From NCBI GenBank assembly GCA_949752735.1, contig OX457037.1, forward strand, positions 434,001 through 498,000: a DNA stretch of 64,000 bases. Reading direction: 5' to 3'. Below the pieces are notes generated by a model. The model had not been told where the DNA came from. It was given only the letters and a program-made list of their open reading frames with translations, and did no database searches. Both the position numbers and the translations under genes were made by a program. This document shows positions 33,508 to 45,770 of the stretch, in pieces. Numbering within the stretch: the stretch's first letter is position 1; the number at the start of each line of letters is the position of its first letter. Source of the DNA: Lumbricus terrestris. Its lineage: Eukaryota > Annelida > Clitellata > Crassiclitellata > Lumbricidae.

Positions 33508-33962
33508 TAGGGCTGCCAACTTTTGATTTTGCCATTCCGGGACACCCGCAGTCACTGTATAATTATATGTCATTCAGGCCTATACCAATTTACACTGTCC
33601 ACATGTTTTGCATAAGCGCAAATTAAGTCGTGGAAATCAGCACATCATTAGAACGGACTAACAGTACATAGGACACAATAAAATTATACTACCGAGTGTC
33701 AGTGGTTTGTAAAGTTTAAAAAACTTTAACCCAGCGCTGTCCAACATTCGATGTTCTGCCAAAAACGTTATGTTTAATATAGGCCTAACACAGTACGCAA
33801 AATCATCACACAACTTGACGTGTTTTGTGTGCAAAAACAACATTTTGTCAAAGTGCATCTCTGCGACAAATTCCGGGACAATTTGAGATCAATCCGGGAC
33901 ACGGGACGCACAGGGTCGATTCCGGGACTGTCCCGGCGAATCCGGGACGGTTGGCAGCCCTA
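33508..33962. mobile_element. hAT-type MITE, sibling of 14090-14543
   Basis: TAGGGCTGCCAAC termini and a perfect 8-bp duplication ACCTTCGT (33500-33507, 33963-33970). Length 455 bp against 454 for its sibling, with similar sequence throughout. Confidence 0.92.
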
Positions 33963-33970
33963 ACCTTCGT

Positions 33971-35189
33971 ATTTCGAAAAAGAGACAAATCCCGGTGACA
34001 CACCGCACCCAGTTATACGTCAAAGCACATTAAAAATCAACAACGGCAAAATATTGAGAACATAACAATGTCTGTCATTAATTGGCGGCAAAGAGAACCC
34101 TCGGAATAAAATTTCTATCATCTTTAAATTGGTAGAACAAAATAAGATAAGATAAGAATATTCTTTAATATACCAATTGCTATCCGCATTTTGGTGTACA
34201 TACAAAGTATAATAACAAACGTACATAATTTCTGTATCCAATCAATGTCAAAGTGTTTTAGAATAGTATAAAATCCTAAGACCAAATCCAATATAAATTT
34301 TAAATTTAAAAAAAAGTTCTTACAATTTATTCTGCACTTTGGTTTATATGGTATTACATTTAAATATGATAAAGCATCCTTGTTATAAATGATTTCCTCG
34401 TTAGGTTGTCCGCCCTAGGAATGATTCGGTCGTGTAGTCTTGGCCTCATGGAATAAGGCTGGTGCCTCAATGGTGGGAGGAGTGGGTTTAATACATGTCC
34501 TGGATTAAGTAGGAGGGCAGCGAAGAGCCTCCCGTCCGCCTTTCTACAAAAGGATGCGGTCTAGGACGTAAGTTATAGGTGGTTTTTGCTAGAGGTGAGA
34601 GCGGAGAGGGTGGTCCTGGTGGTCTTCTGTCCTGCTGGAAGATTTAAGGTGAATTGCTGATCGCAACCGTCTAGACCGGTTAATTCCATCGGGAAGATAT
34701 AGGCCTATTAATTCATCCCCCCGGATAGCTTTCAGGGGATATCTATTTCGTGACACCGGCCGATAAATCGAAATTTCCGGTCAAAGCCTGGCACGCCAAA
34801 GAAGTGGGGCGGAAAGGAGTGGGTGGGGCTTGGTGGGGGCGAGAAACAAAAACTTTCCGGGAAACGCCGGGTACCCCATCTAGCTTGCACATAGTTCTTG
34901 TAAATACATTTTCATTTGACTTTGATTACAGTATTTATTTATGCACATTCATCCCACATAACATTTCAATTGCGTTCCTTCAATCACACTACTCAGACAC
35001 GAGCTGTAGTTCAGTGAAAAAATTACTTCAACCATCTACTCAGTGAAATTGCTTTCAAAACTTAGATCAGAACAATCAGCATTGACCATGGTCTCAAGCA
35101 TCGTAATAATTTTATTCTAATGTCAATGCATTCTCAACATAATAATAAATTATTCTTAAACGAAGTTAGTTAAAAAGTCGCTTACTTAC
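33971..35189. other. Distal part of gene A intron 2, repeat-derived
   Basis: It includes a possible LINE tail on the minus strand with ATAAGATAAGATAAG (34140-34160) and a lone foldback terminus TTTCGTGACACCGG (about 34746). A block ending AACGCCGGGTACC (about 34790-34890) is related in inverse orientation to 61975-62010. Near 35090 it aligns with unit B just outside the MITE at 57967-58335. No exon is seen. Confidence 0.45.
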
Positions 35190-35507
35190 GTATGACAACT
35201 ACCTTGACTGCGGTCGGGTTTCCGTCCGGTAAGTACACGTAGTACACTCCAGCAGTCGATATAGGACCGTCAGTGTTGTTTGAAGTAGCGACGCGTATGA
35301 TTAAACCCGATTGGTTAAACGCGTAGAGTCCCGTTAGAGTTGGATTAACAGTTCCGTTGAAATAAGTGACGTTAACCTCCGTTCCTGCCTTTGAAGTTGG
35401 TCGAACCGTCCACCTCTCACCATCTGATCCGCAGCTTAGAATCGTATCCTCTGTTCCCTCGTAAACGACGATGTTTTCGAGGGAATTCACACACTGTTCC
35501 AATGCAA
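35190..35507 (-). CDS. Gene A exon 2: first Ig-like domain
   Basis: The 318-nt symmetric phase 1-1 exon lies between acceptor TTCCTTACACAG and donor GTAAGT. It encodes VALEQCVNSLENIVVYEG, ILSCGSDGERW, then GLIIRVATSNNTDGP and AGVYYVYLPDG. The LSC plus W spacing and AGVYYVY resemble V-type Ig B, C and F strands, but the F-strand cysteine is replaced by Val. N-glycosylation sites NVT, NGT, NQS and NNT are present. Gene B's exon is 327 nt with about a dozen substitutions and a short Ala insertion near its end. Confidence 0.8.
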
Positions 35508-36073
35508 CTGTGTAAGGAAACAATTGAGATGCATAATAGTTTACGATCTACAATCTAAATGGCAGTGTCTTTCAAAATGGTATAAATACTGGCTTCATAG
35601 GAAATAAATTAAAGACGCCACACACAAAGGTATGAAAGACACGAAGAGAAGAGCAGGACCGTGAGAGGCCAATGCTTTAAAATGAGAAAACTTTAAACGA
35701 TCTAATCAGCAGAGTATTTCAAATAGGGACAATCATTAGGAGAGTGCTGGGCATCCTTCCACAGTTGGAATTTTATGTAGCTATACTCTTCGCATTACTG
35801 TAGCGTCCTCCACAACTTTGAACGCTTTCTATTCAATCTCGGCCAAATTCTATGACAAATGCCCTCTGAGAAGTCATCCTAACCTCTCCCGTCATTGCAT
35901 ACTAGATGTCATTCGAACGATAATGGTCTAACATCCATATGTTTTGGCAAAGATTATGTTTTATTTGGTTCTAAAGTTTTGTTTTCATAAATATTAATGC
36001 CTGCGTTCCTGCATTAATCACTTGACCTACTCTTAAATCCTGTGCCAAGTAGCCTATGTCCATACTGCCATAA

Positions 36074-37362
36074 AACCTAAAACCCTCTCCTAACATTAAC
36101 CTATTTAAAATAACCCTACGAAAATGGCTAATAGTTAGTTAACCATAACCGATATTAAATTAGTTATCAAATTATTACAAATGTGCACCTTTATTATTGC
36201 CTGATTAATCTTCAAGGCTCCTCTTGCATTGGGAGTTGGTTTGTTTAGTGTGTCTTAATTGTTTCATCTGCTGTTGTTTTTGGTTCACTTTTTCACCTTC
36301 TGCATTGTGTGTTGGTTTTCTGTGCCTGCACATTGCTTTGATGTCATAGGTGTGTCCTGATGAACAAACTTCAGGGCGCTTTTTACTTTGTGTGTTGGTT
36401 TTTTCATTGTGTCTTAATTGTTTCATCTGCTGTTTGTTTTGGTTCATTTTTTCATCAATTTGTGGTGTGTATTAATTAAAAGTCTTCATAGCTAATTGGG
36501 GGCCCTACTTAGCCGGATTCCCTCCCTTCTGGATCTCCATTTGTGTCCTAATTCTGTACTTTAGAGTTCTCCTTAACGCACTCCAGGTTTATGGCTAACT
36601 GATCACACTGGTATCACTCAATCCTATAGCCGCTGGGCTTAAATAAGCTCTTCTTATAATTATATTCCTGGGGGTATTTCCAATCTAGGCCAAAGGTTTT
36701 ATCATCATCATCATCAGGAACCATGGGCTCAGCGCCCGTAGGTGTCCACTGCCGTCTTCATCAAGCCCCTCCATCGACCCCTGTCCATCGCCGCGTGACT
36801 CAGCTCCTGGAGTGATGCTCTCCCCCACCTGGTGATGTCGTCCAGCCACTCCCTATGCGGTCTCCCTCTTCGATTTGTTCCCTCCATCCTGCCGAACATC
36901 AGCGTTTTTATTTTCCTATCGTCGTTCATTCTGCAGATGTGCCCAAAAAGCCTCAGCTTTCTTCCGATCAGCTTCTGCATGATTTTCTCCTTTTGGCGTA
37001 TTCGTTTGTAAAGCTCTGCGTTCGTTACTTTCTGTGTCCAGTCTATTCCCAGAATCTTTCGGTAGCACTTTCTTTCAAAAGTCAATAGCCTTTGTTCTAT
37101 CTCCTTCGTTACTGTCCAGGACTCGCATCCATATAGTACTACACTGAAGATGCATGTCTGTAGCACTTTTTTCTTTGTTTCCATTTTTATCGATTTACTT
37201 TTCCAGATCTTGTTTTATAATTTGCGTTAACTAATTAGTTCTCACCTGTATTATTGCCTGATTAATTTGTGATACTTGTTATGCTTTATGTAACTTTTCT
37301 GCCTTGTATCTTAGTGTGTTTGATACTTACGGACCAATAACAAAATTGATTGATTGATTGAT
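36074..37362. mobile_element. Composite insertion in unit A containing LINE pieces
   Basis: Unit B runs straight from TGTCCATACT to TTTTAAGTTCTTGAAAGG (59300-59325), whereas unit A has about 1.3 kb between the same flanks. The insert holds an internally repeated block (36226-36450, two copies of a TTAATTGTTTCATCTGCTG motif), an RT C-terminus on the minus strand, and a plus-strand (GATT)n tail at 37350-37362. Confidence 0.6.
36729..37184 (-). pseudogene. LINE reverse transcriptase C-terminal fragment
   Basis: The 151-codon frame has VVLYGCESWTVTKEIEQRL, RKCYRKILGIDW, RKLRLFGHICRMNDDR and RRGRPHREWLDDI. These are the hallmark C-terminal motifs of a widespread non-LTR reverse-transcriptase type, different from the CR1/L2-like LINEs in this window. 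The catalytic part is missing, so it is a truncated relic. Confidence 0.7.
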
Positions 37363-37790
37363 TTTATAAGTTCTTGAAAGGCTGCAAATTTCATAATATT
37401 GACATTCGGGGTTTTATATTATACTAAATAGGCAAATGATATTCATTTCCTCTTGCGTGTGTCTTTGCTACAACAGTCAAAATTATAACCCTCGTCTTCC
37501 GGACCATTTGCTTCTGCCAACAAATTCGTAGAGGGACCAGTAGAAAATATATCTGATTAAGTACTGTATCTTTTCACACTCTCAACAGGGTTGAAATATT
37601 GACGCTCGATTGTTTTTGTTTTTGTTAAAGTTCGTTAAATAAAATTATTTCATAGAATGAGAGCTTTCATAGACACATGACGGATTAGCAGTCATGCTAC
37701 AAAATTATTATCAAACTAAACAGTCAGAGTGATTACTTTAGCGTTTCTTTGGTGCGTAAAATAGACCTAGACAAACTGTAGGCTACGCAC

Positions 37791-37860
37791 CTTTTCCGAA
37801 AGATATTATCATCAAAACAGTTGCTACTGTTAATAATGAATTCCTGCTTTGGTCGACCAT
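37791..37860 (-). CDS. Gene A exon 1: signal peptide
   Basis: ATG at 37860 opens a 70-nt coding stretch MVDQSRNSLLTVATV, a hydrophobic core and SFGK, ending at donor GTGCGTAG in phase 1. It joins exon 2 as K-V-ALEQC. The basic residue followed by a hydrophobic core and small residues is a normal secretion signal. Gene B has the same exon, start, length and donor. Confidence 0.8.
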
Positions 37861-38297
37861 GTTAACCAGAGTAGCTTATGTTGCGAAAGGTTTCCTCGTC
37901 GAAATATCTTTGACTCTATAATTACAAAAGACGAAAGAATCAGCAAATGAGACGAATAATACGACGAATGGATTTGGTGATGAAATACACTGAAGCTAAA
38001 GATTGATAATATCGAGTTTCCGTTTCTAAAGACGCGATGCTGTGTTGTTAATGAACCAATTCGACAAAACAACTGAGGCCATAAGCATCTTTGCAAGAGA
38101 CTTAAATTTGCGTAATCAGACGCTTTGGTAAGCGAACAAAACTTTATCTATCAATTGTCTGCGAATAACAAAAGCAATTTACACGAATCTCTTTTAAACT
38201 CTCTTCTGATGATCAGAAACATCTCCTGGCTACCATGGTTGCTTCACTCCTTCTCTCCCTATCCTTAGAGATATTCAATTGCTCCAGAGTATAGTAG

Positions 38298-38321
38298 TCA
38301 ATAGAGAAGAACAAACTTCAT
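38298..38321 (-). other. Conserved seven-codon upstream ORF, gene A leader
   Basis: MKFVLLY then stop, with ACC before the ATG, lies in the likely 5' leader. The same mini-ORF is at 60263-60286 in gene B. It could lower translation if it is in the mRNA. An unmapped leader intron could remove it. Confidence 0.3.
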
Positions 38322-38396
38322 GGTAACACTCAGGCATGAACTGAACCATCGACTAAACCGAATCTCAACCAAGGCGGAAGTGAGGGCTGTTGCTGT

Positions 38397-38422
38397 GGTG
38401 TGTGTGTGTGTGTGTGTGCATT
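38397..38422. repeat. (TG)n microsatellite
   Basis: A run of TG dinucleotides. The matching place in unit B (about 60385-60400) has only a short TTTTGTG stretch. Confidence 0.85.
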
Positions 38423-38520
38423 CGTTTATATGGCACAAGTGACGATTGTTTGCAGGGACTCGGCCAGCCACCAATTCTTCTTCAATGGCTTTGGTGTTCG
38501 CAGATGAGCTATGTCTATAC

Positions 38521-38528
38521 TATTTATA
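38521..38528 (-). promoter_or_regulatory. TATA box candidate, gene A
   Basis: Minus-strand GATATAAATAG, 660 bases upstream of the start codon. The identical string occurs at 60501-60508 upstream of gene B. A consensus TATA motif conserved between paralogs at similar distance supports a promoter. Confidence 0.5.
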
Positions 38529-38769
38529 TCGAGTGCTAACACGTCTACAAAATTAATAAACTTCTTCGTGTATAAATGGTAAATGTGTAATGCTGGATGT
38601 CTTTTGATGATTGGAATTCTTATTGGTGCAGGGAACTTCTTGTTGCGATGAAGTTGAGTAGGACATAATATATTCCTTGGGTTTATTTAAATTGGAATAA
38701 GTTGATGGGTGCGTTAAGTCGGATATAAAGTGTAATGGTGGGAACGGCGACTGATGTGCAGTCTCTAAT

Positions 38770-39950
38770 TATATGGGCATATGGGAGATTTCAGCAGTGG
38801 GGGGGGACAAGATTTTACTTTGCCCGAAAATTAAATCGGGAATGAATGACGTCGTGCTCTTATGGCCTATTCCCTATGCAGTGACGGGTCCAGAAAGTCT
38901 CGGATTCGGGGGGGATGGGAGGGGAAACAAGGTATGATTTTGACCGGACATTTTTCGGACCGTCTATTTTAGTCTTTCTCCCAAAATGTATGAAGAGACG
39001 TGCCAACTGCGTTACTTATAAATCTGAAAACCTTTTTCAGTCACATTCAATAATTGGGGGCCACATTCTGGATAAATGTCAAATGAGGGCATGGGCAGAT
39101 TTCCCACCCTGGATGCGACCCAATGGGTATGTCTCTGTACAAAATGCATAGTTTCTGTTCTTGCACCCGCACTCGGGAAGAAGGGGCAGAAGGGTAAATA
39201 CCCTGGTACCCGGCTACTTTTAGGGGCCCAGACTGGGTAATTTTAGGCTTCAATGAGAACCTGCAGAGTATATGATGTGGCCTGTGCCTTCACTACAATC
39301 AGTTTCAACATCAAATAAATAAACAACTGAATAAATTCATGATTGTATAATTATTGTTTTCGTTTTGTACCGTATTTAGGCCTAATCATCCATAAAGCAC
39401 CTCTTATAATTATAGGGTGAACCGTTCAGAGGAGTACCCAGTCGTGCCCGAACTGTTATTTCTAATTTTTTTCTAATAATGTCTTCCCATATAGTCCTAG
39501 CCTTAATTTGACAGTTTAGGGACCCGTGAAATCTCTGACTAGGGGCCAGAAATTTATCTCATCAACCCTGCTTGAATTGGCGCAATTTGCGAACAAGTTT
39601 TGAATCCTGAATTTGCTGCGATTTTAGCCATTATTTATAAAATGCTACCGTGAACTCAGAACTTTCTTCACGAATTTTATGTTGGTTGTGACTGTGAGCT
39701 AGTATCTAACTCGATTCGGGCAAATTGGAACTGAGGGATATTGTAGTGTAAATGAGAGCTGAACTTCAAGTATAGTTGTTTAATATTTTCCCGAGTCTGC
39801 TTGCCAGAAGAAAAAAAACAGACTCACCCGAAATTTGGGGGGCATTTGCCCCTGGACACCCGCCTCCTACGCCTATGATATGGGTCAGAAGGTTTAAATA
39901 AGTAGCCTATCGATGGGGTGTACTCGGAGAAGAAGAGGAGAGAGACACGG
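38770..39950. other. Transposon-rich insertion in unit A
   Basis: Unit B lacks this stretch. GGGG-rich termini (38800, 38910) and a right end CCTGGACACCCGCCTCCTACGCC near 39850 look like MITE ends, but I could not pair them with certainty. No coding sequence. Confidence 0.4.
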
Positions 39951-40059
39951 TTGACCACTCTCTTCAATACTATTTAATATCTACAACTTTCTACATATTA
40001 GTCGGGAAACGCTAAGAGGAGGTGAATGAGGGAATAAAGGTAGGAGAAAGACTGACTGA

Positions 40060-40700
40060 TTAAAGCTATGAGATTTACGGATGATGGGGCAATGTTGGCA
40101 AGCAGTGAGGAACGATTACAGAGAATAATGGATCGACTGAATACGATATCGATAGAATATGACATGAAAGTAAACATCAAGAAGACAAAGGCTATGAAGA
40201 TAACAAAGGGAGAAGAACTTAAGTAGTAAAGATTACGTTAAATGGAGGGAATATTGAATAGGCCGAGAAATTCTGCTACTTAAGAATATGATCACAGATT
40301 ATGCAAGTGTCTTATGGAAATAAAAAGGAGAATAGCCATTGCAAAAAGAAGCATTCTACAAAATAGGGGATCTCCTTAGAGGAAAACTAAGAAAAACCTG
40401 AACATAGAATGTTCAAGACGCTGGTGTGGAGTGTAGCCCTGTACGGATATCAGAAAAATGAACAACGAGGAAGGATGATAATAGCATTGGATGCATTTGA
40501 ACTGCTGTGGATTTAGTGCAGAATCGAAAGAGTAAGAGGAAACAGGAGAAGAAAGACGAAATTCTACAGATGGTGGGAGAGAAAAGGCCAATGCTATAGG
40601 AACAATAATAGGACGGCAGAGAAACTGGATTGGGCACATCCATGGGCGGAGACTTGGGCGGAGACTTGCATGGGAAGAAAACGAAAGAAGACGATCTACT
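40060..40700 (+). pseudogene. Decayed LINE reverse transcriptase, unit A copy
   Basis: Broken frames read MRFTDDGAMLASSEERLQR, RLNTISIEYDMKVNIKKTK, KRRIAIAKRSIL and EILQMVGEKRPM, recognisable pieces of a non-LTR RT palm and C-terminus (the FADD box is now FTDD). Many stops and frameshifts. The same relic at 60960-61720 shows the insertion is older than the segmental duplication. Confidence 0.7.
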
Positions 40701-41235
40701 ACGACACTTCGGATGTTGGCTGCACTTGGCTAGTTTCACATAATGAATATAAAACGCTGTAGGCCAACACCCTGCATTGTGTGTTGGCAGACGAATTCAG
40801 CAAATGAGTCCGAGCCTGTCTTCATCCACGGTCCACTACCCGACATCAACGAATAGTACAAGGGCAAAATTGTTGCCGTTCGCAAGTTGTTGCGTCCAAA
40901 ATGCGCAAGTCACAAGCATGTTGTCTTCACTCATTCTTCATAATAGCTGCGGCTTCCTTCACAGGAAGACAGTCGACCATTCAAATCACTCAGCAGCTGT
41001 CAGAAACGAATGGTTCGTGCACACATAGCCTACAATGCGGGTAATTATTTGAATAAGATTTAACTAGACACCAATGTAGAGGCCATCTCATGCATAGCCC
41101 GACATGTTGCCTTGTACACACCATTGCATTATATGTCACCAACAGAAATACTGTACATATCAATGCAATATGTTATTATATGCAGAAATACATTTGAGTC
41201 TATGTATGTCTGCTGTATTATTATTATTATTATTA

Positions 41236-41812
41236 TGGACCTTTTATATAGCGCACCTTCAAGGTAATCTACTCAGAAGCGCTCCCAGTCCAACAACGGC
41301 TAAATAAGGCAGTTTTTAAGTGAGAAAGAAACATAGTGGTGCGACCTCTAGGCACCAGGCGAAGAGCAACAGGGAGCCCATTCCAGGTTCTAGGGCCAGC
41401 CACTGAGAAAGAGCGTCGCTGCATTATAGCAGTTCGGGAACGAGGGATCAAGAGTTCAGCTTGATCAGCTGATCGGAGGACAGATCGCCGCTGGACACCA
41501 GAGGTGGGACAGCAGAGTTCTTGTAGGTATATGGGAGCAAGACCCTCCATGCAGCGCCAGACTAGTGCAGAAACCCTATAAGTTATCCGCTGTGTAATTG
41601 GAAGCCAGTGGAGGACATTTCGCATGTATTCCTTCACTTGATCAAATTTAGGAATGCGACCAATAAGACGCGCAGCTGTGCTTAGAACCCGGTCAAGACA
41701 TCCAATCCGGATCGCCTGGAGTCCAACATAGAGGCCTTTTTTTAGAGGGCACTACAATTATAGTCGAGGCGAGAGACTACAAAGGCATGAACAAGAGTGG
41801 CAGCCGCTGTAT
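41236..41812 (-). mobile_element. CR1/L2-like LINE 3' fragment
   Basis: The minus frame at 41637-41269 reads MRNVLHWLPITQRITYRV, LAPIYLQELC, RRSFSVAGPRTWNGLPVAL and LKTALF, the C-terminus of the LINE ORF. The 3' end GAGCGCTTCTGAGTAG...CCTTGAAGGTGCGCTATATAAAA at 41283-41240 is followed by an (AAT)n tail. Upstream, 41812-41640 encodes an AATLVHAFVVSRLDY-type block. Confidence 0.8.
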
Positions 41813-43805
41813 GTATTATACTAGTACACATTCATTATAATTCATACGCGTTACAATAGAAAATCATTTTGATCTGTGCACGTAATATTATGGCAAATTG
41901 CACCTGCTTGTAATGTCGCCAGAACAGCAGTAGGCCTATGATTATTTTGAAGTGATTATCTTCCAACACTAGCACACTTCTGACACGTTGCTAATAAAAC
42001 GATTGTTCAAGTATAATTTTCAAATTACAATGCACTAAAGTACATTTGCAGCGCAGTAGGATTTATCCAACCTGGTGGGGCGTCATCGCTTCACTACAGC
42101 AGGATTGAGCTATTCCAGAGGAGCATGCAGGGAATCGGGCAACTACCGTCAGTAACCAAGGAAATAGAAGAGAAGATTGGCGAGACAGGTAGAAAACGTT
42201 TGCAGGTGGTGACCATGAAAGATAACCATGTACTCTGCGGATTATGTCCAGGAGAAGTGGAAACAATAATCTATTACTGCATAATTTTAAGCTCCGAACC
42301 AGATACGATAGAAACTTTATAGCAAGAGCTTCATGAAGAAAATAGTAGGCCGCTAAACAATCACATAAATCACACGAATTTATTTAGCGCATCTTCAAGA
42401 TCGCTACTCAGAGGTGCTCAATCTTTTTCTTATGAGAGCAGTGTTAGTAATAATCAACAAAAGATTTGAGTATTTGTCACGGTTTGCATTTTCATCTCGA
42501 ATTTTCAATAAACAAGCCTAATGTACCATAGTGCTGTATTTAGCGCGGCCGCGACCAAAAGGAGATGAGCTGGTAGCCTACTTCCTTTTTTCAAATTTAA
42601 ACATTGCCCATTTGTGAAGCGTCAATATTTTATTAGTGGGATGCGGCATGTGGATAGCGGTTTCTTTTATGTCTTGTAAATTGACGGTTGCTAATTCTGC
42701 CTCAAGCCAATGCATAGCAACATGAGCAAGTGGCTCACCGACAATAGTATCACTGTTGGCCTATGTAGGAAAGGTAAAGGAAGACCACCTCATTCATCTC
42801 AACCCTAGATGGCATTGAAGTGAATGATCATGCTGTCGTGCAGAGAACACAACATGCATGATCTTCGTTATCAATAATTATCATGGTCATCATTGTTACC
42901 ATACCATCGTCATCGTCAATATTATTTAACGTCAGAGAATCACTTTATGTCGTTGAGCATTATTGTGAATGAAGTATTTTCTTAAGATTTCTATTCTGTG
43001 ACTTTAACAGCGGAAGTTTGATCTCATACTCGGCATTATAAGAGATGGCTCTAACCAACCAATCGCAACGGAATATCACGACTCAGACTGAACTATTATG
43101 TCGCTGGTCTCTTCTTTGTCACTCTATTGCTCTATGCCTCTGTGTTGCCTCCCTCTGTCTCTGTCATTCCGCCTTTGTAGCGCTTATTCAGCTCAATATT
43201 CGGGTTGGTATTCCCATTTGGTCGCTTCTCTTTGTATTTATGCAAGAGTGTCAGATGAGAGGTTTATGTGCATGACTATTCCATCCTGGTGCCACAGATT
43301 CAGTACGGTACCCTTTGATGCCGGAGGGTATTTAAAACTCAAGAGACAAAGAGAAAGGAGTCACGTCACCAAGTGTGGAGATTGTGAATTTGTTAGATGA
43401 TAGCGGGAAAATGGTGCGAAGTCAAATAGATTAATGATAAATGAAGGAACTGTCGAATTCCGTATTTTCCATCGAAAAATGGAATGACCGGTAGTAGTCT
43501 GATGTTGTTCTTTGGTCACGAAAATGACTTACTATGTTTTGACATAATATTTACAGCAAAATTCGGTTGCTCAGATGTTATCCACCTCTGTGAATTAATG
43601 TATGAAAACAACTTCTCGAATCTTTATGCCAGCGTTATAAATTATTGCTGTAGGACAATGTAGGTGCTTCACACTTGGTAAGCGTTGGTCGAGAGACGGA
43701 CAACGCCCATAATAGGCGACGGTAATAACTCAGGGAGTAGTCTGAAATGTTTCACTGTAAACAGCGTCTTCAATGCATAATAATTTTAACAAAAACGAAG
43801 CTATG
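41813..43805. other. Unassigned region with scattered relics
   Basis: Near 42210-42300 a plus frame reads HVLCGLCPGEVETIIYY, like the cysteine motif at the end of some LINE RT proteins. Near 42770-42815, GGTAAAGGAAGACCACCTCATTC resembles part of the SINE body at 12055-12085. The hydrophobic frame at 43045-43275 has no supporting features. No host gene is supported. Confidence 0.35.
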
Positions 43806-43812
43806 AACCGTT

Positions 43813-44630
43813 ACCGTTAACTGGGGCAACATTGTCAATTTGTCATAGTTTGGAGTCTTTTTTTGGGGAGGGGGGGAGGGTGACACCTAAACGAATTGAA
43901 CAAAAGACTTGATTTGGATGGTACTTACGATACTGTGGAATTTAAAAATTTATCAAAAATATTTTGATAGTTTAAAATTTAAAATTCAGAAAGACAAAGT
44001 TAGGTCTACTCCGGGATGCGGAATCATTGGCACCATGTATTATTTCAACTAGAGATCGATTTTAGACCAATGCTGGGCAACATTGGCAGCCTTACATGAC
44101 ATACATGTACATAGAATGCTTCGTGCATGTTGGCTAAGCCCATAGCTTTTACAAATGATAAATCCTTCAATTTTACAGCAGCTTGAGCCTGTATCGTTCG
44201 AACCCCAATATGTACCTCCCTGGTAACAAGAACTGCATCATCAGTCGCATTCAACATCCGAGTCATTGCCACACTAACACACTGGAAGCCCACAGCAGAC
44301 ACCTCATCGTTACACGCACATCAGTATCCACATTCTTCCCTCTTTTCCTTTCTTATCTGCTCAGCACCTTGACCTCGATTTTCTCCGAGCATCTAATTCC
44401 AGCTGGCATGCAAGTTCCTTTCGACTGATCATGCTGGTTCTGCACCATCTGCTAGACGCTAAAGGGCATTTCTGGATTGCACGGCATCGCACGAAATGCT
44501 GAATCCACGCCTTTAGTCACGTACGGTTACCCGCATTGATATGGTTTTCTGTGTATAAGTAGCCTACGTTGTCTGGTTCTCTGTGCCAAAGTTACACTGC
44601 AGTGTCAATGTTGCCCCATTTTACGGGACT
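43813..44630. mobile_element. MITE-like element with GGGGCAACATTG termini
   Basis: The left end (about 43813-43840) contains GGGGCAACATTGTCAA. The right end, inverted, contains GGGGCAACATTGACAC with similar flanking CCGT and TAA bases. A third copy of the motif (GGGCAACATTGGCA) lies at 44073-44087. Non-coding, and no clear target duplication. Confidence 0.5.
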
Positions 44631-44639
44631 GGTTATAAA

Positions 44640-45650
44640 AGCAAGAAGTCTTTCATTAGTCTCTGCTGAATGATGGCATTATAAAGGCCACCACGTCGGA
44701 CTGAATACGTCGTTTACGATCGACCCGATTTACGACTCTCACGCCGCAGTTGGTAATACGGAAGAGGCTTTTTTAGGACCACAGGGTTTTGTTATGTAGG
44801 CAAAATATCAAAATATCAAAATATCATGTGATTTTTATGCAGGTATTGCAGCTCACTCATTGGACTTGCAACGACATCACTTGCCGCCATTATTAACGAA
44901 ATCATTAATGCTAGAATGCACAGCTAATGCCAAATTAATGCATCTGTATCGATTATAATATAGTATATACGAAGCAGATAACATATGATAGCCTATCTAT
45001 TATGAAATCTTGCGACCACAGTTAACGCATAGGTCACCCTGTTGTGGTATGAAATGGAAATGATCGACAGTTTGATTCGCTTTCACTGCAAAGCAAATGC
45101 CCTCAGTGCCCCCCTCAGTCATCAAGCGCATACCTCGAACGACGGTGAAGCCGAACGCTAACAGTTACAATTTCTGGCAATCAGATTACTGGGAAATGTG
45201 ACGATGACTCTATCAATGTGATGACGGCAATTTCTATGGCGCCATAACACATCCATGCTGCTACAAGGGCGCCTTGACGAAGACAAAGACACATTCAGAG
45301 ACAAGCGATCGACGGACTATATAGATCGAGGCAGCCACATGCGGCGCCAAATTATGACTGTTTATTGTCTTGAAAAGAAAAGAGTAGGATAGGTTTGGTT
45401 GGGATAGCCTACATTAAATTTGGTAATGTCTCTCGGATCAACTGGACTTTCTCTTAAATAAATCATTCGAGAAAATAACGAACACTTCTTTAAAGACTCG
45501 TTTAAAAATAATGTCAATACTAGATGACGAATAACTGTTGGAAGATCCGAAGCCTCGTCAATGAACGTCACTTGCAATGTCGATAGTGTATGTGGTGCAT
45601 TTAGGCGCCCTTGTAGCGGTATGGCCGCGTTACGGCGCCATATAAATTGT
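44640..45650. other. Unassigned spacer
   Basis: No gene, RNA or transposon end is supported. A short ATATCAAA repeat lies at 44806-44826. Confidence 0.35.
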
Positions 45651-45651
45651 C

Positions 45652-45770
45652 GTTATTATTATTATTATTATACATGTATGTATAAATGTATGTATTGTAT
45701 GTATGCGTTTGTATGTATGTACTATGTATGTATGTATGTATGAATGTATGTATGTATGTGTGAATGTGTC
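45652..45770. repeat. (ATT)n and (ATGT)n microsatellites
   Basis: An ATT run is followed by imperfect TGTA repeats. The matching position in unit B (62846-62965) also has the TGTA array, so it predates the duplication. Short ORFs across it are repeat artefacts. Confidence 0.85.

Larger units (their letters stand above)
14874..37860 (-). other. Gene A: Ig-mucin type I membrane receptor (six coding exons)
   Basis: Gene-level model, exons listed 5' to 3': 37860-37791, 35507-35190, 22274-21960, 21582-18703, 17693-17549, 15087-14874. The spliced reading frame is 3942 nt (about 1313 residues). Order of parts is signal peptide, Ig-like 1, Ig-like 2, long Thr/Ser/Pro mucin region, transmembrane helix, 70-residue cytoplasmic tail. 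Every junction has GT-AG ends and compatible phase, and gene B repeats the whole model independently, which is the strongest support. Intron 2 (12.9 kb) is swollen by transposons, including an LTR element in the same transcriptional orientation. I do not recognise a named family. Layout resembles vertebrate TIM proteins, but no homology is claimed. A cell-surface recognition role is inference. Confidence 0.8.

Noticed and set aside
38234..38290. Plus-strand signal-peptide-like ORF (MVASLLLSLSLEIF)
   Set aside because: It ends after about 19 codons, has no donor leading to an exon, and lies antisense in the leader of gene A.
43045..43275. Hydrophobic 76-codon plus ORF
   Set aside because: No homolog recognised, no splice context, low-complexity Leu/Cys/Ser content typical of chance frames in pyrimidine-rich DNA.
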